Assembly: GCA_003999685.1 (NCBI GenBank)
Contig: CP021226.1
Location: forward strand, 1,488,001 to 1,552,000
Length of the DNA stretch: 64,000 nucleotides
Source: Taiwanofungus camphoratus
Lineage: Eukaryota > Basidiomycota > Agaricomycetes > Polyporales > Taiwanofungaceae
Direction: 5' to 3'
The notes beneath the pieces are model-generated. The model worked only from the letters and a program-made list of their open reading frames with translations, made no database searches and was not told the origin of the DNA. Position numbers and translations under genes: made by a program. Of this stretch, positions 12,067-23,965 are shown one piece after another (positions within the stretch are counted from its first letter, which is position 1; every line of letters begins with the position of its first letter).

Positions 12067-12427
12067 ATGATTGACGAGAATGCTATAGAGCCCCAGGTGA
12101 CGGGCCCCCCGTCCTATTCTCTCGAGCCCCCTGAAGAGCTACCACAGGGATATGTAGGCTACCCACCCCCGGCGATCCCAGCTCCCGGCGCAGCCACCTC
12201 CTGCAATGCTATCGCCATATAGCATGCAATCACCCATGCAAGGCTCTGTGCCCATGAATTCTTACCAGCCTCATGGGTCGCCCGTTTCATCACAACATGC
12301 GGCATCCCCTCAACAGCAGCCATTATCTCCAGAAATGCAGGAGTTGGCTTTAGCGGCACAGTTCCAACTAGAGCGTAAGGAATCCCCAATTCTTGTGCCG
12401 GAGATGGTGCAGACACAGCTGAGATGA
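12067..12427 (+). pseudogene. Small Pro/Gln/Ser-rich reading frame with one frame break
   Basis: Two overlapping frames have matching composition. The first starts at 12067 (MIDENAIEPQVTGPPSYSLE, with a PPSY motif) and the second runs to a stop at 12427, ending VPEMVQTQLR. The frame changes around the C run at 12165-12170; removing one base there would give a single chain of about 119 residues rich in Pro, Gln, Ser and Met. The composition suggests a disordered protein or the tail of one. I do not recognise it. Either it is a recent pseudogene or the C run carries a sequencing error; it could also be a tail exon of a gene I did not find. Confidence 0.4.
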
Positions 12428-15400
12428 AAATTTGTGTCTATTCAATCATGCAGCTCACTTCCAGGAAATAGAAATATGTTCTGAAAATTTGATATAGCAG
12501 TCTGGTACACAAAAATGCAAGATGTATGAGGAAGAAGAGCAGAAAAGGTAGATATAACTATTGTCCAAGTGGCATGCATCATACCTCACACTTCGAGCCA
12601 CTTCTCCTCCTCAAAATCTGGATGGTGCCCTGCCCACCATCTACCTAACACCTCTCCATCAGTTTGTAAGACCATCCGAGCCGTTTGTCGAGTGTAAATT
12701 CAATTCGAAGCTCGGGAGTGCACACAGATAGCCAACCATGGCCTAGCAGCCAGATAAAGACATAGTGGGCACCAGGCCCTCTGTGTCGACGAGTAGAATC
12801 CAAATCCGTTGACATAATGTGAAAAACGCTAAGCCGTTCGAGAGATATCCTCATTTGAAGTCGAAGGTGCTGCAGACGCAATATCGTCAGCGGACATTAT
12901 TTTGCAAGTCTCACATTTTGCTATGACTATCGCTCGCTATCACTATCAGTATCTGTACTGTAGATGTTTCCAAGCTCTTTGTCTCATCGATACCGTGCCA
13001 TTCATTCTATCATCTGAACTACCTAATATGTATCGTTTTCCAACGCTTGTTATAGTCCCTCGTTTTCTACGCTTCTGGGCAGCATCAGTCAGACTACCTT
13101 ATAAGCGGGAGACTGATCTTGTACCGCTCTTCGATGCACATATTGCCTACCATGCCCGCCAACATCATTGTCCAAGGCCTCGGCGTGACCCGGAAATTTC
13201 AGTGAATCACAGTCCATGCTATGTGGAAGTTATATGTTATTGAAGGTCAGTAAATGCGATATGTCTCTATTATCGGTGAGAGATGGACATCGCAGGGAGT
13301 TCGAGTATGTACATGATGGACGCGCGATGTCGCTGCAGCCTGCTTCTCCTGTAGGACTATGGCGATTAGATGAGCTAGGAATTATGCATACGTATGCTCT
13401 GGTCAGTGATCAAGGCTACATATGGATGCGATCAGGAAAGAATGAGACATGCAGGCCTTAGTGCAATGATGTCGGGAGACACGAATATAACGAGGAGGAT
13501 TGCCTTTTCTGGTATCAAGTAAAAGTCACAAATATCTCGCTCTCTTCCGAACCTCATACCACCACAGCTTGAAGGCCGCGAGGCTCACACCCACATAGGA
13601 TGCCCTAGCGCATCCGTTCTCGTGAGCGGGCTAAGGTCTAAGTGTACCAGCCTCCACAATCGACTCTAGCGGGGTCAAGCCCTCACGGGCTCAGTGACAT
13701 ACAAGAAAAACTGCGAGCGGGTAATGTATGGTCTACCGCCCGGTGAAGCATGTGCGGATAGGGCTGGGATGGCCGGGTCTGTGCCCGCGTTACCTGCAGA
13801 GCATTGGGATTGTCACGGAGGCGGGGTGGACAGTGGTGCGCTCTCTATCGTCTCGAGGTTGCCATCGCGCCTGGGATGTGGGGAGGCTGCAGCTATGACT
13901 CATCCTTGAGCGCACTTCGCGGCTCGCAGGGGACTAGGGTCCTGCGAAACTCGATTCAGACTACTCTCAGGCTGTGGTGATGTAGCCAAATTTTTCCTCT
14001 TGGTGCTCTTCGAGAGTACACGTTAGTTGTGCTTCTGTCACCTGAATTGAGCACGGTGCGTCTTATGCACTTCGATGGCACGCATGTTTGTAATGACCAT
14101 CTACTAGATTTCGAGCTGGCGTTTAAGGCTCCACATGAAGCCAGTATTGAATGTTATCACGATCGTTTTCTGAGTCGCACACGGTAACAAGGTGTCGTAA
14201 CATAGCATATAGCGTCGGGAATGGAGCATCATCGGGCTTACTATTTGAAGTTCAGTCATACGCACTACACATCTACGTTTCTGTGAGCAAAGAATTTCAG
14301 TTCATACAATGCATGTCGTGGCGCATGGTCCACATTCAGCGCATGGGCAAGCACCTTTTGTATGTCTCACTGCCGTCGAGACGTCTTACTGTTCTTAACT
14401 CGGAAGCGCCGTGTGCGTAAGTAGCGGAGCCGAATTATTCAGAGAATGCTACCACGCTTGAACGCAAACGAGTTTACCTCGTTCTTTCCTGTTGTTTGTC
14501 TGTTCTCATGACCCTCCGGATCTCTCATCTGCCATCGATGTCATCTCTCGGGCTCCACCGACGCAACTTGGTGTCTCGTTTGATGCTCCTACGACATGCT
14601 GTCCCAGATGTCATTTTGGCCCGATTACCGTCGACGAGAACCTTTTGAGGCCTTGAGCCGTTTTCTGCTTGGCTTTACGCGACTTTCGAAGGATAGGCCT
14701 TACGGCGTCCTGGTCGCACAGTCGAGGACAGCAAAAGCACCACAATTCGCGTGCTAAATCAGGTGAGTGGGTGTATTGAATCTTAGCGGGCGCGATTCCC
14801 CATGGGGTGCGAGGTATCCACCCTTTCTAGACTCGTTAGTCGTACCTCTGCGCTCACACGCTTAAGCGTCGAGAAATAAGACATTCAGTTACCTGCAGCA
14901 CCTGATCGCGTTCAGTTGTACCCCCAAAACGTAGTCGCTACTATTGGTGGTGAAGCAAATGACCACCTGCGTATCACTCTTCATTTTTCTAGACAGGACT
15001 TGGATGAGTTTCCTGCACTCACTCACATGCCTGAGAAGCATCCAGGTTACTTGCGGACCACTAGCATGTTCCGGATAATCTGGCATCTGGAGAGCTTAAA
15101 CTGCTTTCCGAATTCACCGTTATTGACTGGTGGGAGAAGAGGTGATGTGAACGTAGGACCTGTCCACATACCGCTTGCTGTTTCTAAACATGCCGCTCGT
15201 GCTCCTCTCACGCTTAGAACATTCTAGACTCTGGAAGAAGGACATGGGCTTTCTGTCCTCAGCGGCACCCGGCCGCCCCCGGACTGCACTAACTGCATTG
15301 TTGTGGGCCAGTCCGGATCATATCGAAAAAAAAAGTTAGAACCGCTGGGCGTGCGCGTGATGTTGGCTGCTCCTTCAGTGGCAGATTAGTAAGTGCGAGT

Positions 15401-16637
15401 CATTGCAGTCCTCATGGTGAACATTCAGACGCGTCAGTGTCACGACTTTGCAGGCGCACGATCACGCGACAGACGCATTACGGCATAGGTACTTGTGTCC
15501 AGCAGCAGTCCGCTGGCTGTTATCATCCTAGTCCTGGTGGCATTTCTGGGTGTCGGCCGCCATCGAGCGACCATCACGGTGACAGTCGAGGTACAGTTTG
15601 GTTCAGAGGTCGCAGACGGTGCCCTGAACCATACGTCTACCAAGTGAATGGTTTCTCCTGTTTGCCAGCCGCCTATGCACATGAGGTGAAACACATTGCA
15701 CCTCACCAATGTCTGTCAATTTGTGACTTGTAATGATCCGTTTACGGAAGGGTGCACGCGTAAAAGAGTTGAATTGTTCCGCACGGTGCCCCGGGCGCTG
15801 AGATAACCACGCTCGATTTCTTCATTGGGGCAGCCAAAGGTGCATTTCCGAGGCGGTAGTTGCATAAGCGCTGCACTGTGCACCATGCTCGGACAGGAGG
15901 GAGTCGAAGGTTGAAGTCTGCATGTTCACCACTGATCAGCGTTGGCGCGGGAGGGTCGATGTGCAGACAGAACTGGTGGACCTGCGATTAAGTCATGTCC
16001 ATCCGCGTCTCAGCCTGTCGGATGTCTTGGGATATGAATGCATATCAGATTTATAGTCGTCGACAGTCGAAAGAGAGGAGTTCGCCGTTGCCACGAGGGA
16101 TGCACGTGCCTCTTAGGAGGAAGGCCGCGATCCAGCAACAGATGCCGAATGGATGCCGGTGCCGCGGATGTGGGTCCTCCGGGGGCGCGTGCCGGTCTGT
16201 TTACTCAGGTCGCAATTCTTGATTTATTGGTTTCCACAGGCTGACGGTCCGCGCACAACATAAGTACCGCGTCCTGCAGGCGGCGTCTTTCTATGTCTTC
16301 GCATTACCATTCTCTTTGTCGTCGCCGTCGCCGTCCTAGACAGCGTCGACCGCACCGCCAACGGGAGGCATAGACTCGCCGGTGGTCGTTGTGGAGCAAC
16401 GGTGATCGGTTAGATATTCAAGAGTTGTAGAATCTCGGCATCCCCGCCCAGCCTTCAGTTCAGCCAAAAGAGGGTCGTTATCTTCTCCCCATTTCGACCC
16501 CATTCCGCCGACGACCGCACAACAACTAACGACCGTAACGGACTGTTCACGTCTACTCACGACTGAGTATCCCCGCCTGGGTCCTTCTAGAATCACTATT
16601 ACACCGAATACAAACTATAGGGGCTGACTTGGATACC
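12428..16637. other. Gene-poor region with degraded coding-like fragments
   Basis: About 4.2 kb with no gene I can assemble. Plus-strand pieces look protein-like: 14023-14187 (contains STVRLMHFDGTHVCNDHLL), about 14916-15150 (LRITLHFSRQDLDEFPAL) with a frame near 15085-15145 reading ELKLLSEFTVIDWWEK, 15540-15645 (HRATITVTVEVQFGSEVADG), and 15915-16060 (VEVCMFTTDQRWRGRVDVQT). All are on the same strand and could be exons of one multi-exon gene, intact or decayed, but I could not join them or name a family. Copy A of a dispersed repeat lies at about 13575-13700. Confidence 0.4.
13575..13700 (-). repeat. Dispersed repeat, copy A (degraded core)
   Basis: The reverse complement matches the core of the copies at 23537-23710 and 56740-56905. 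Shared anchors include GTGAGCGGGCTAAGGTCT, the segment around CGACTCTAGC with GGGTC, and GCCGCGAGGCTCAC. In the frame conserved between the other two copies this one has stops and shifts, so it is the most worn of the three. Confidence 0.6.
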
Positions 16638-19600
16638 ATGACCAGTTTCCATCCTGTAAGACATATTTTTATCTTTGGACGGTGAATGATCCGTCGATAA
16701 CATGTCCATAGTTCCAAGTATCGATCCCTCACATCATATACGCAGCCCTGGGGGGCTTCGTAGTCATAGTATGTGCCGGTCTATTCGATTGGAGACATCC
16801 AAGCTAATTTCGCGCGTACAGTTTGGCATGTTCTCGCTATTCCTACGCGAAAGGGTAGGCTTCACGACTATGTCTCCGTGCACAGGATTAACACAGCTGC
16901 GCATAGTTATATATCGGTGAGGCATGCTGGGCATTCCTTTTTGGTGTCATCATCGGTACGTGCAACACCGTCTCCTACCTTGCAAGGCTAATCTTACTGA
17001 TCGGATCAGGTCCCTACTGTGCGAACATATTCAATCCGCGCGACTGGGGAGGCGGGAGCGACACAATCACGAACACAATTACCTTAGAATTTACCCGTGT
17101 AGTCCTAGCTATCGGTGTCTTTGCCATAGGTGTCGAGCTTCCCAAAGCGTATATGGCGCGACACTGGAAGTCACTCTTCTTCCTTCTTTTCCCTGTCATG
17201 ACATGGGTGCGTGTCTCTACATCTTCCGCGATTCCGGTGCAGACGTCTCACGCTATTTGTTTGCATCTTGAATTGTCACAGGGCTGGTTTGTGTCAGCTG
17301 GCCTCATTTACGCACTCATACCCGGACTCAATTTCCTCTCCTCTCTGGCAGTAGCGGCCTGTCTCACGCCTACTGATCCTATCCTTGCGGCGGCCGTGGT
17401 TGGAGGCAAGTATGCGGACAAGCATGTCCCCGCGCATTTGCGACACCTGCTTGCCGCAGAGAGTGCCTGCAACGATGGCGCCGCGTTTCCTTTTCTGTTC
17501 CTTGCGCTGTATCTTATCACTGCTCCGTCAGTCGGCCGGGCCATATATGAGTGGTTTGTATATCTCTGGCTATGTATGTGTTCTCCGCCCGTCCTTGTCC
17601 TCTAGCAGAACTAAACACAATGTCTGTTGTGTACCTTGTTTACACTCCTTTATAGACCAAGTGATTCTTGGGATCGTGTTAGGAGCCGTACTCGGCTTTG
17701 CCTTTCGGCACCTCATGAAATTCTGCGAGCGCAAGGACCTGATCGATCGGCAGTCATACGTCGCACAGTATGTTTCACTCGCGTTGCTTACTATCGGCGC
17801 AAACACGCTTCTCGGCTCGGACGACCTCCTCGCGGCCTTTTCCTGCGGCACGGCTTTCGCATGGGATGGCTTCTTCAACAAGCAGACAGAGGAAAGTGTG
17901 TTCTCGAGCGTGATCGATCTGCTCTTCAACGTCGCGGCGTTCGTGTACGTCGGCGCATGGATGCCGTTTGACGCCTTTACCGATGCGAGCCTGACGCTGA
18001 ATGTATGGCGGCTCATCGTCATCGCGATCTTGGTGCTCTTGTTGAGAAGGCTGCCGATTATGATCGCGCTATACAGGTGGATACCCGATATCAAGACTCT
18101 TCGCGAGGCTGTCTTCAGCGGCCACTTTGGCCCCATGGGCATTGGTTCGTGCATCTTAGGTCGATCGTGTATGTCCGGTGTGAAATCTTACCGATCAATT
18201 CGTCACAGGTGCTGTTTTCATTTCTACTCTCGCTGCCCAGCAGCTTCCTCAGCCGTCTTCACCGCCCCAGGGCCAGCAGGAGATGCTGGCAGCATCAATC
18301 CAGCCGATTGTTGCTTTTATGGTGCTCTGCTCCATCACGATCCACGGGCTGTCCATACCGTTCTTCTCACTCGGGCGGCGTGTGCACTCCGTCTCGCGCA
18401 CCTGGTCGCGCCACGACACCTTTGGGACATTCAATGGGCGCGGGCTCCCCGAGTGGACGACGCACACGCGCCACGTCAGGGCCGGCGAGGACATCGTGAT
18501 CAACCGTGACAGCGAGATGGAACGCGGCACGCTATCCCCACAGGAGAAGGAGCGCAGGCGCGGGAGCCCGTCTGAAATGCTGGCGGGAGAGGGGAGCACG
18601 ACGCTAGAGGAGAAAGACGAGCGCGAGTCAGAGCAGACACAGGACGAGGAGGCGACTAGGGCAGATGGATCCGATATGAGGCAACAGAATAAACCAGACG
18701 GTGATGAGATCATCTCCGAATGGAAGGAGGGGACGCACCGAATCGTCGAAAAGCGTGCTGGTCCGGGCGAGGAAGTACGTCTACTTTCCATGTTACCGTC
18801 GTAGATTGCTGATGTATCTCTTGGCGTCAGGTCGAGGTTGAAGTCCACGAGAATGCATATGGTCCACAAGAGACCGCAACTAATACCATTCGCGTGGCAC
18901 AGGACTCTGCATCAGAGGTCGTCAGAGACATTGCAGAAAGGATAAGGCGCGCACCACAGGATTTAGGATCAGTATTGGAGAGGGCCCAAGAGGCTGTCCA
19001 GGAAGAGGCAGAAGATGTGCCGTCCAAAGCTAAAGGAATACAACACAGGGCGCAACATAAGGCACAGCACAAGACGAAGCAAGCCAAACACGCCATGAAT
19101 ATTCGCGATGACGATATGGAAGAGGAAGAGGAGGAAGGTTGGATGTCTGATGCAAGCAACGGCGCAGAGCATGCATCGACATCAACAGACGGCAAGAGGA
19201 GGCCTAGGTCGCCAAAGCAAAGAGGGACAAAACCGCCTCCATCTAGGCCGGGAGGAAGTGGCCGTAGGCGAATATCTATTCGCAGGGGTTTGTTGGGTCC
19301 GCGTTCTCTGCTGCGCTCCCAGAGTGAAGACGTTGTTGCTGTGCGTCGAGATAGCGACGAGGAGCGCGGTTCTGATACCGCATCAGAGATAGCAGATGAA
19401 CATCGAGGACGACGTGTGCCGCATGCCAACAGTGTGTCACACGGCCCTTCGAGTCTGCGTTCGCCGCGACATGCGCGTATAGATTCTCTCCGCACGCTTG
19501 ACTCACATTCCCGTGGCTCTCGCGAGCTATCGCCAGCGCGGTCCGTCCGCTTCGCCGACACGACAGAGCGCAGCAGCGGCTATACCACCCCACGCATCTT

Positions 19601-19751
19601 TTCACCATCGTCTCCAGCGACTCCGTTGTCAGCGATGACTCCTTTGCCTGGCAGTGAAGCACCGTCTGGCGACGAGCAGCAGGCTGATAACGACTCGCCG
19701 CGCAATCAAGTCAGGTTCTCTCTGCCTAGTCCTGCTGACAAGCGGGCGTAA
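16638..19751 (+). CDS. NHA1: Na+(K+)/H+ antiporter, Nha1/Sod2 family
   Basis: These plasma-membrane antiporters export Na+ or K+ in exchange for protons, giving salt tolerance and pH and potassium homeostasis. First exons: 16638-16655, 16712-16768, 16822-16854, 16907-16955, then 17010 onward. The N terminus reads MTSFHPFQVSIPHIIYAALG, followed by LYIGEACWAFLFGVIIGPYC and the family block IFNPRDWGG. Core motifs are AACLTPTDPILAAAVVGGKY and ESACNDGAAFPFLFLALYL, which hold the conserved TDP and NDG acidic residues of ion exchange. About 12 membrane segments end near GLSIPFFSLGRR (18340-18380), where the family's short amphipathic segment also lies. A long hydrophilic tail follows, about 430 residues, joined by an intron at 18775-18830, with acidic, Arg/Ser and SPR-rich tracts. 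Such tails in Nha1 carry regulation by phosphorylation and 14-3-3 proteins. The gene converges on the amine oxidase. Confidence 0.93.
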
Positions 19752-20157
19752 TTGCTGTCTATTCACCTTCTTAGCTAGTCGCTGTGTGTCGTTCCCTTGA
19801 CTATTGCATGCGTTGCTTAGAGTAGATGTACGGGCTCGTCACCTGTTGCGCGCTAGATCTGTGACACAATATGGACTAAAGCAAGATTTGATTTACTTGT
19901 ATCACATACAAAGCAATCCTCCTCATCGATTTTTCCTTTCTTCTCGTGTCGTCTGCTTGCATCACATGTATTGACTGTATTGTATAGCATTCGTCGCATC
20001 TCTCCTCAATTACATGCATTCATCTTAACACCGGCCATCTTGCATATACACTTTACAATGGATCTGCTCGTTGTCTTCATGCCTTTTTTTGGTCCGGAAA
20101 GAACCAAAGTGATGTTAATTTATTCTCGCTTTCGTGCCTGAGCATCCCAGTCCTTGT
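19752..20157. other. Convergent 3' flanks; no gene seen
   Basis: About 400 bp between the stops of the antiporter and the amine oxidase. It is AT-richer than its neighbours, as expected for two facing 3' untranslated regions. Confidence 0.6.
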
Positions 20158-22450
20158 CTAAATAACACAGTCCACGCCGGACAGACGTAAGGCGGTGCTT
20201 ACTGCGACCAAACATAAGCATAGGCAAGCACCGATCGCAGCTCTCAGGCCTGTCCACTCCAGCACGTCGAACAAGCCCGCAAGCGACGTCGTGGCTCCCG
20301 GGGTACGATCGGCATCGTCAATCTTGAATGGCAAGCGTGCAAGGTCGCCGTCCGCCTCCGAGAGAAGGGCAGCCGCGGCACGAAGGCCAGAGGTGAAGCC
20401 ATCCTCATGAAAGCCATACTTGAGCCATGCCCCCGCGAAGGAGATGCCGCGTTTATGCTGTATGGTGTGCATCTCGCGCTGTGCACGAATGGCCTGGAAA
20501 GACGAGCATTGATGCGGTTTACGGTGTATGTGAGGTGTATAATTAAGAAGCATACGTGAGTGCCTAATACTGGATGATCGTACTGGTACCTCCCAACCAC
20601 CAGCGCGGGTCGCGGTTCGGAGGGGGGATTGAGCGTCACAAATATGGGGCCGTGTTTCTCCAAGGGCAGATGTTGCAATGCATTCATCCAATCTGATAAT
20701 CATCATGTAAGGAGCGTAATTTCAGACTCTGCATGCAACAGTGAGTCAAATCGAGTACGAACACGTCCTGGGGAAAAGCGGAACAGTCAGAACACAATCT
20801 GGATGGAAAGCGTGGAAGTCATGGCAGACTACTACGTACAATGACACCTGGTTGACGTTCGCCTTGCGTCGTCCGAATCTGTCTACCTGCGAACGGGTAA
20901 GGTAGTTCCAGCAGGACCACGCTACGCGACGTTTCGGCATTAGCTACGGACTACAAGTCAATATCCAGCGACCGATCAAGCGGCCAGCCGCGAAGGTGAA
21001 CACCACGCGCACCCTTTCATCGCAATGTAACACTGCCGAATTCGAGCTCCACTCGAACGCGCCCAGAACGCGCTCTTCCGCGGGCGTCACGCCTCCGCCC
21101 GCTCGCAATATTGCCAAGGCGGTGTCAGCGTGGCACGCAAGAATGACGTGGTCGAATGAAGCGCTTTCTCCCGAGGCCGTTGTGATCTCGATGGCGCGGC
21201 TCGGCTCTGCACTAGGAGGGACAGCATGAGAAGGAGCGGAGGTAGGGCGGGAGAAAAGCGACTGTATGCGCGTGGAAAGATGCAGCTGGGCTGCAGGCAA
21301 TGCCGAGAGTATCTGATCGACGTATGTCCGACTAGATGTATGCGTCGTGAGTTATATGTATGATGTTCCAACAAAGATAAAATCAAAAAGGACAGATGAT
21401 AGAGTAAGACAAATGCATGCAAACGGTCAGGCTGATTGACACACCCGCCTCCTCTCAGTGTGAGCCAGGAAGGCTTTCCGAAAAGCTGGAGAAGATGATG
21501 ATTGTGCATGAACTGGATCTGCAGCATCATGACGAGAATATCAATTGTCCAATATTTATAAAAACCAATGAGACCGAACGCACAAGCGTACGTGCAGGGA
21601 AGTCAAGTGAGCACTTGTCCGGTGGGGTGCTCCAAATTGCCGCCGTCATTGGCTGCGAGTATATGAGTGCGTTATGAGCCCCAAAAACACCGCAACATCG
21701 GGTCACCGTCGTGAGGGAGTTGCTCACAATAAGGCAATTATCCCTGAACGACTCTGAATACCCCTCCCTGCACAGGTAATCCCCGATCGAGATTTCCTCT
21801 CCTCCGAGTGATCCACGTTTGGGCCCTCCGAGCAGCTTCCGCGCACATACATTGAAGCGCACGACGTCATAGAGCAATCGCCACATGCACGGATCGAGCA
21901 GACGCGACGGCTGGCAGAATACAGCGCGGAGGTTGCTACCGGCCCACTCAAAAGCGCCCGCGTCGCGCGAGACAGAGAAGGCCATGTCTGTGGACAGGAT
22001 ACGCTCGCGAAGGGGAGGATAGAGGCGGAGGAATCGGAGGAAATTTGGGTACGTCGTAGGGTTGAAGACGATCTGGGGGGTGCGAAGCGTAAGTTTTAGT
22101 ATACTAATTCCTCCAGATGGTCCGCAAAGATGCAGAAGCTCACGAATCCGCTATATCCAGGGTAAGGAGGGAAATTTCAAGGCATTAGTACAAGACATAC
22201 GTATCGACATCGACGGACTCTTTCCCGGGCTGAACGAAAAGAACCGTGTTGACATGTCCTCCGGGTCTCGAGTCGGCCTCGTAAAGATGGACTTCATGGC
22301 TGCTATATTCATTGAGCAACTTTCGGTGGTGATTATCAGATTTTACATGACGAAAATGAATGAGTGCATCTTCCCCACTAGCGCTAGGAATCAACTCACC
22401 CAGGTCGCAGCGAGACCAGACACCCCGGAACCTACCACGGCTACTTTCAT
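20158..22450 (-). CDS. FAD-dependent amine oxidase, COG2907 type
   Basis: A flavin monooxygenase/amine-oxidase-fold protein of the kind encoded beside cyclopropane synthase in many bacteria; its substrate is unproven. The start at 22450 gives MKVAVVGSGVSGLAATW, a Rossmann dinucleotide-binding GxGxxG; an intron then leads to LLNEYSSHEVHLYEADSRPGG, whose Glu should bind the FAD ribose. Next come IVFNPTTYPNFLRF, RILSTDMAFSVSRDAGAFEW and a central domain (21500-21990). The C-terminal FAD part has FDHVILACHADTALAIL, then a block with RRVAWSCWNY and PIFVTLNPP, and finally HKRGISFAGAWLKYGFHEDG. The last 30 residues form a hydrophobic helix (near 20165-20240), suggesting a membrane anchor. Introns are short GT-AG. 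A CFA-synthase homologue lies 35 kb downstream. Exons between 21290 and 21520 are partly resolved. Confidence 0.86.
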
Positions 22451-23965
22451 GGCCACTACACTGGTGAACAAGAGACAAATGGTAGATACTCATGATGAAG
22501 AAACGCGTTTATAGATGAATAAAGAGATTGATACGATAGGACATATGGTTCCCTTATCCGTCCCGTTTGTTGGAGTCGCTGTCAAATCTTCGGTATAAGT
22601 AAGGCTCGGAGGGGAAGCCAGCTTTACGAATGAAGCTGTAAACTCTCGTCCATGCGGGGCAGCCGCAAGGTTACCGGCGGCACTGGTGACACCAAAATAG
22701 CCAAGATATGCAAGCCTCGTGAACAGCGTCTGCGTCTTAGCCTGCAGAGTTTCGGGGCTGTTTCGTATTACATTAACATTCGACCAACGCATAACAGGCA
22801 TACAAGGAGGAAGTGTATCATGTTACAAGAGAAAGACGGTTGCAAATGCAGTTACAGGTTTGTCGGATTGCTAGACTTGCGATAGGGACCCGTAATCTGT
22901 CCAACTTGGATGACCACTACTATGTCTGAGAGCAACAGCAGAAGCATATCAGTACGCTAACAGGCAGTAGATACAGTGTCCAAGAACGCACCTAAGCCAT
23001 GCCATCAGTTGATTAGGCCAGCTGCCAATGACTAAACACCCGCGAGGGATGTATCGGGAGGGAAAAAATTTGGACAAAGAATGCAATGCGAGAGTAGTCT
23101 GAATCGAGTTTGGCGGGTCGCATGCTATCAGGATCCCCAATCCTTCAAGATGGCGCCACCAGCCGCGAAGTGCGCTCAAGGATAGCGTCGGCGTGTGTTT
23201 CATATGATCCCCTCATACGCTCCCACCCGAAGACGGACCAACTCCCTGTTTCCACATGTCTCGACCCAGACTCCACCGCATACATCAATGATCACCCGTT
23301 GAGGCCTCTGCTGGCCCTCGCGATTGTGTCAATGCATGGTTGATGAAGTTCAATTGGAAGGAACATGAAGTCGGCAAGTTTCCCAGTCCTTCGAGCGCGC
23401 CACGAATGCGTGACACCAGAACGCGATAGAGATGCAAATGAAGCGCGCACAGCGCCATCCGGTCACCGCGACGTTTTCCATAGCCGACATACGTCCGCCC
23501 CTCTGCGTGGACGCTGCCAACAGACATCGAGGTTAGATAGCAGACGGAATCAGCCTCCTTTCTGGTGCGTCGCTCGCCCTTCATCAGCGGACCCTGCTAG
23601 GGTCGATCGGGAGCGACAAGTATGCTCAGACCTTAGCCCACTCACCAAGATGGACACACGAAGCGTCCTGGGCGGGGTGAGTGTCACGGCCTTCGCACTG
23701 CATTCATAGCAGTCGATGGTACCCATCCCGAAGATGAATACACTGCAGACGATCATCGTCTCACAGATTGGAAGGGGGGCAAGGCGCCTGTTTAAACCCT
23801 AACCTCAGTAATATCTCAGCTTACACAGGCATGAACAAGCCCAAATAACGCGGTCATCAAACGCGTCTCTGCACGCAACGCGTAAATATGTACAAATACT
23901 GTTATTGGGCGGCGTGGCTGAAGCATAAATCGGCCACATCTTCCACTCGTTCTACGACTTTCAAC
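22451..23965. other. Intergenic, mostly occupied by dispersed repeat copy B
   Basis: Upstream of the amine oxidase start. 22540-22800 has a minus-strand frame of protein-like composition but no recognisable domain. About 23040-23710 is repeat copy B. The rest is the RIF1 5' flank. Confidence 0.5.
23040..23710 (+). repeat. Dispersed repeat, copy B
   Basis: It is similar to copy C (about 56320-56905) in the same orientation. Matching islands include TAGTCTGAATCGAGTTT (from 23096), GCCGCGAAGTGC (from 23162), a block around 23425-23480, and the well-conserved core 23561-23709. In the core the plus frame reads FWCVA, DPARVD, SDLSPLT, GVS and AFAL. It has no length change relative to copy C, and most of its differences fall at third positions. 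Coding or structured RNA are both open; I cannot name the family. Confidence 0.6.

Noticed and set aside
13540-13720. tRNA or 5S-like gene suggested by GTGAGCGGGCTAAGG
   Set aside because: No cloverleaf or B box forms, and the segment matches the dispersed repeat copies instead.
18249-19561. Long minus-strand frames opposite the antiporter tail
   Set aside because: They mirror the Ser/Arg-rich coding bias of the plus-strand tail, which is joined in frame to the antiporter.
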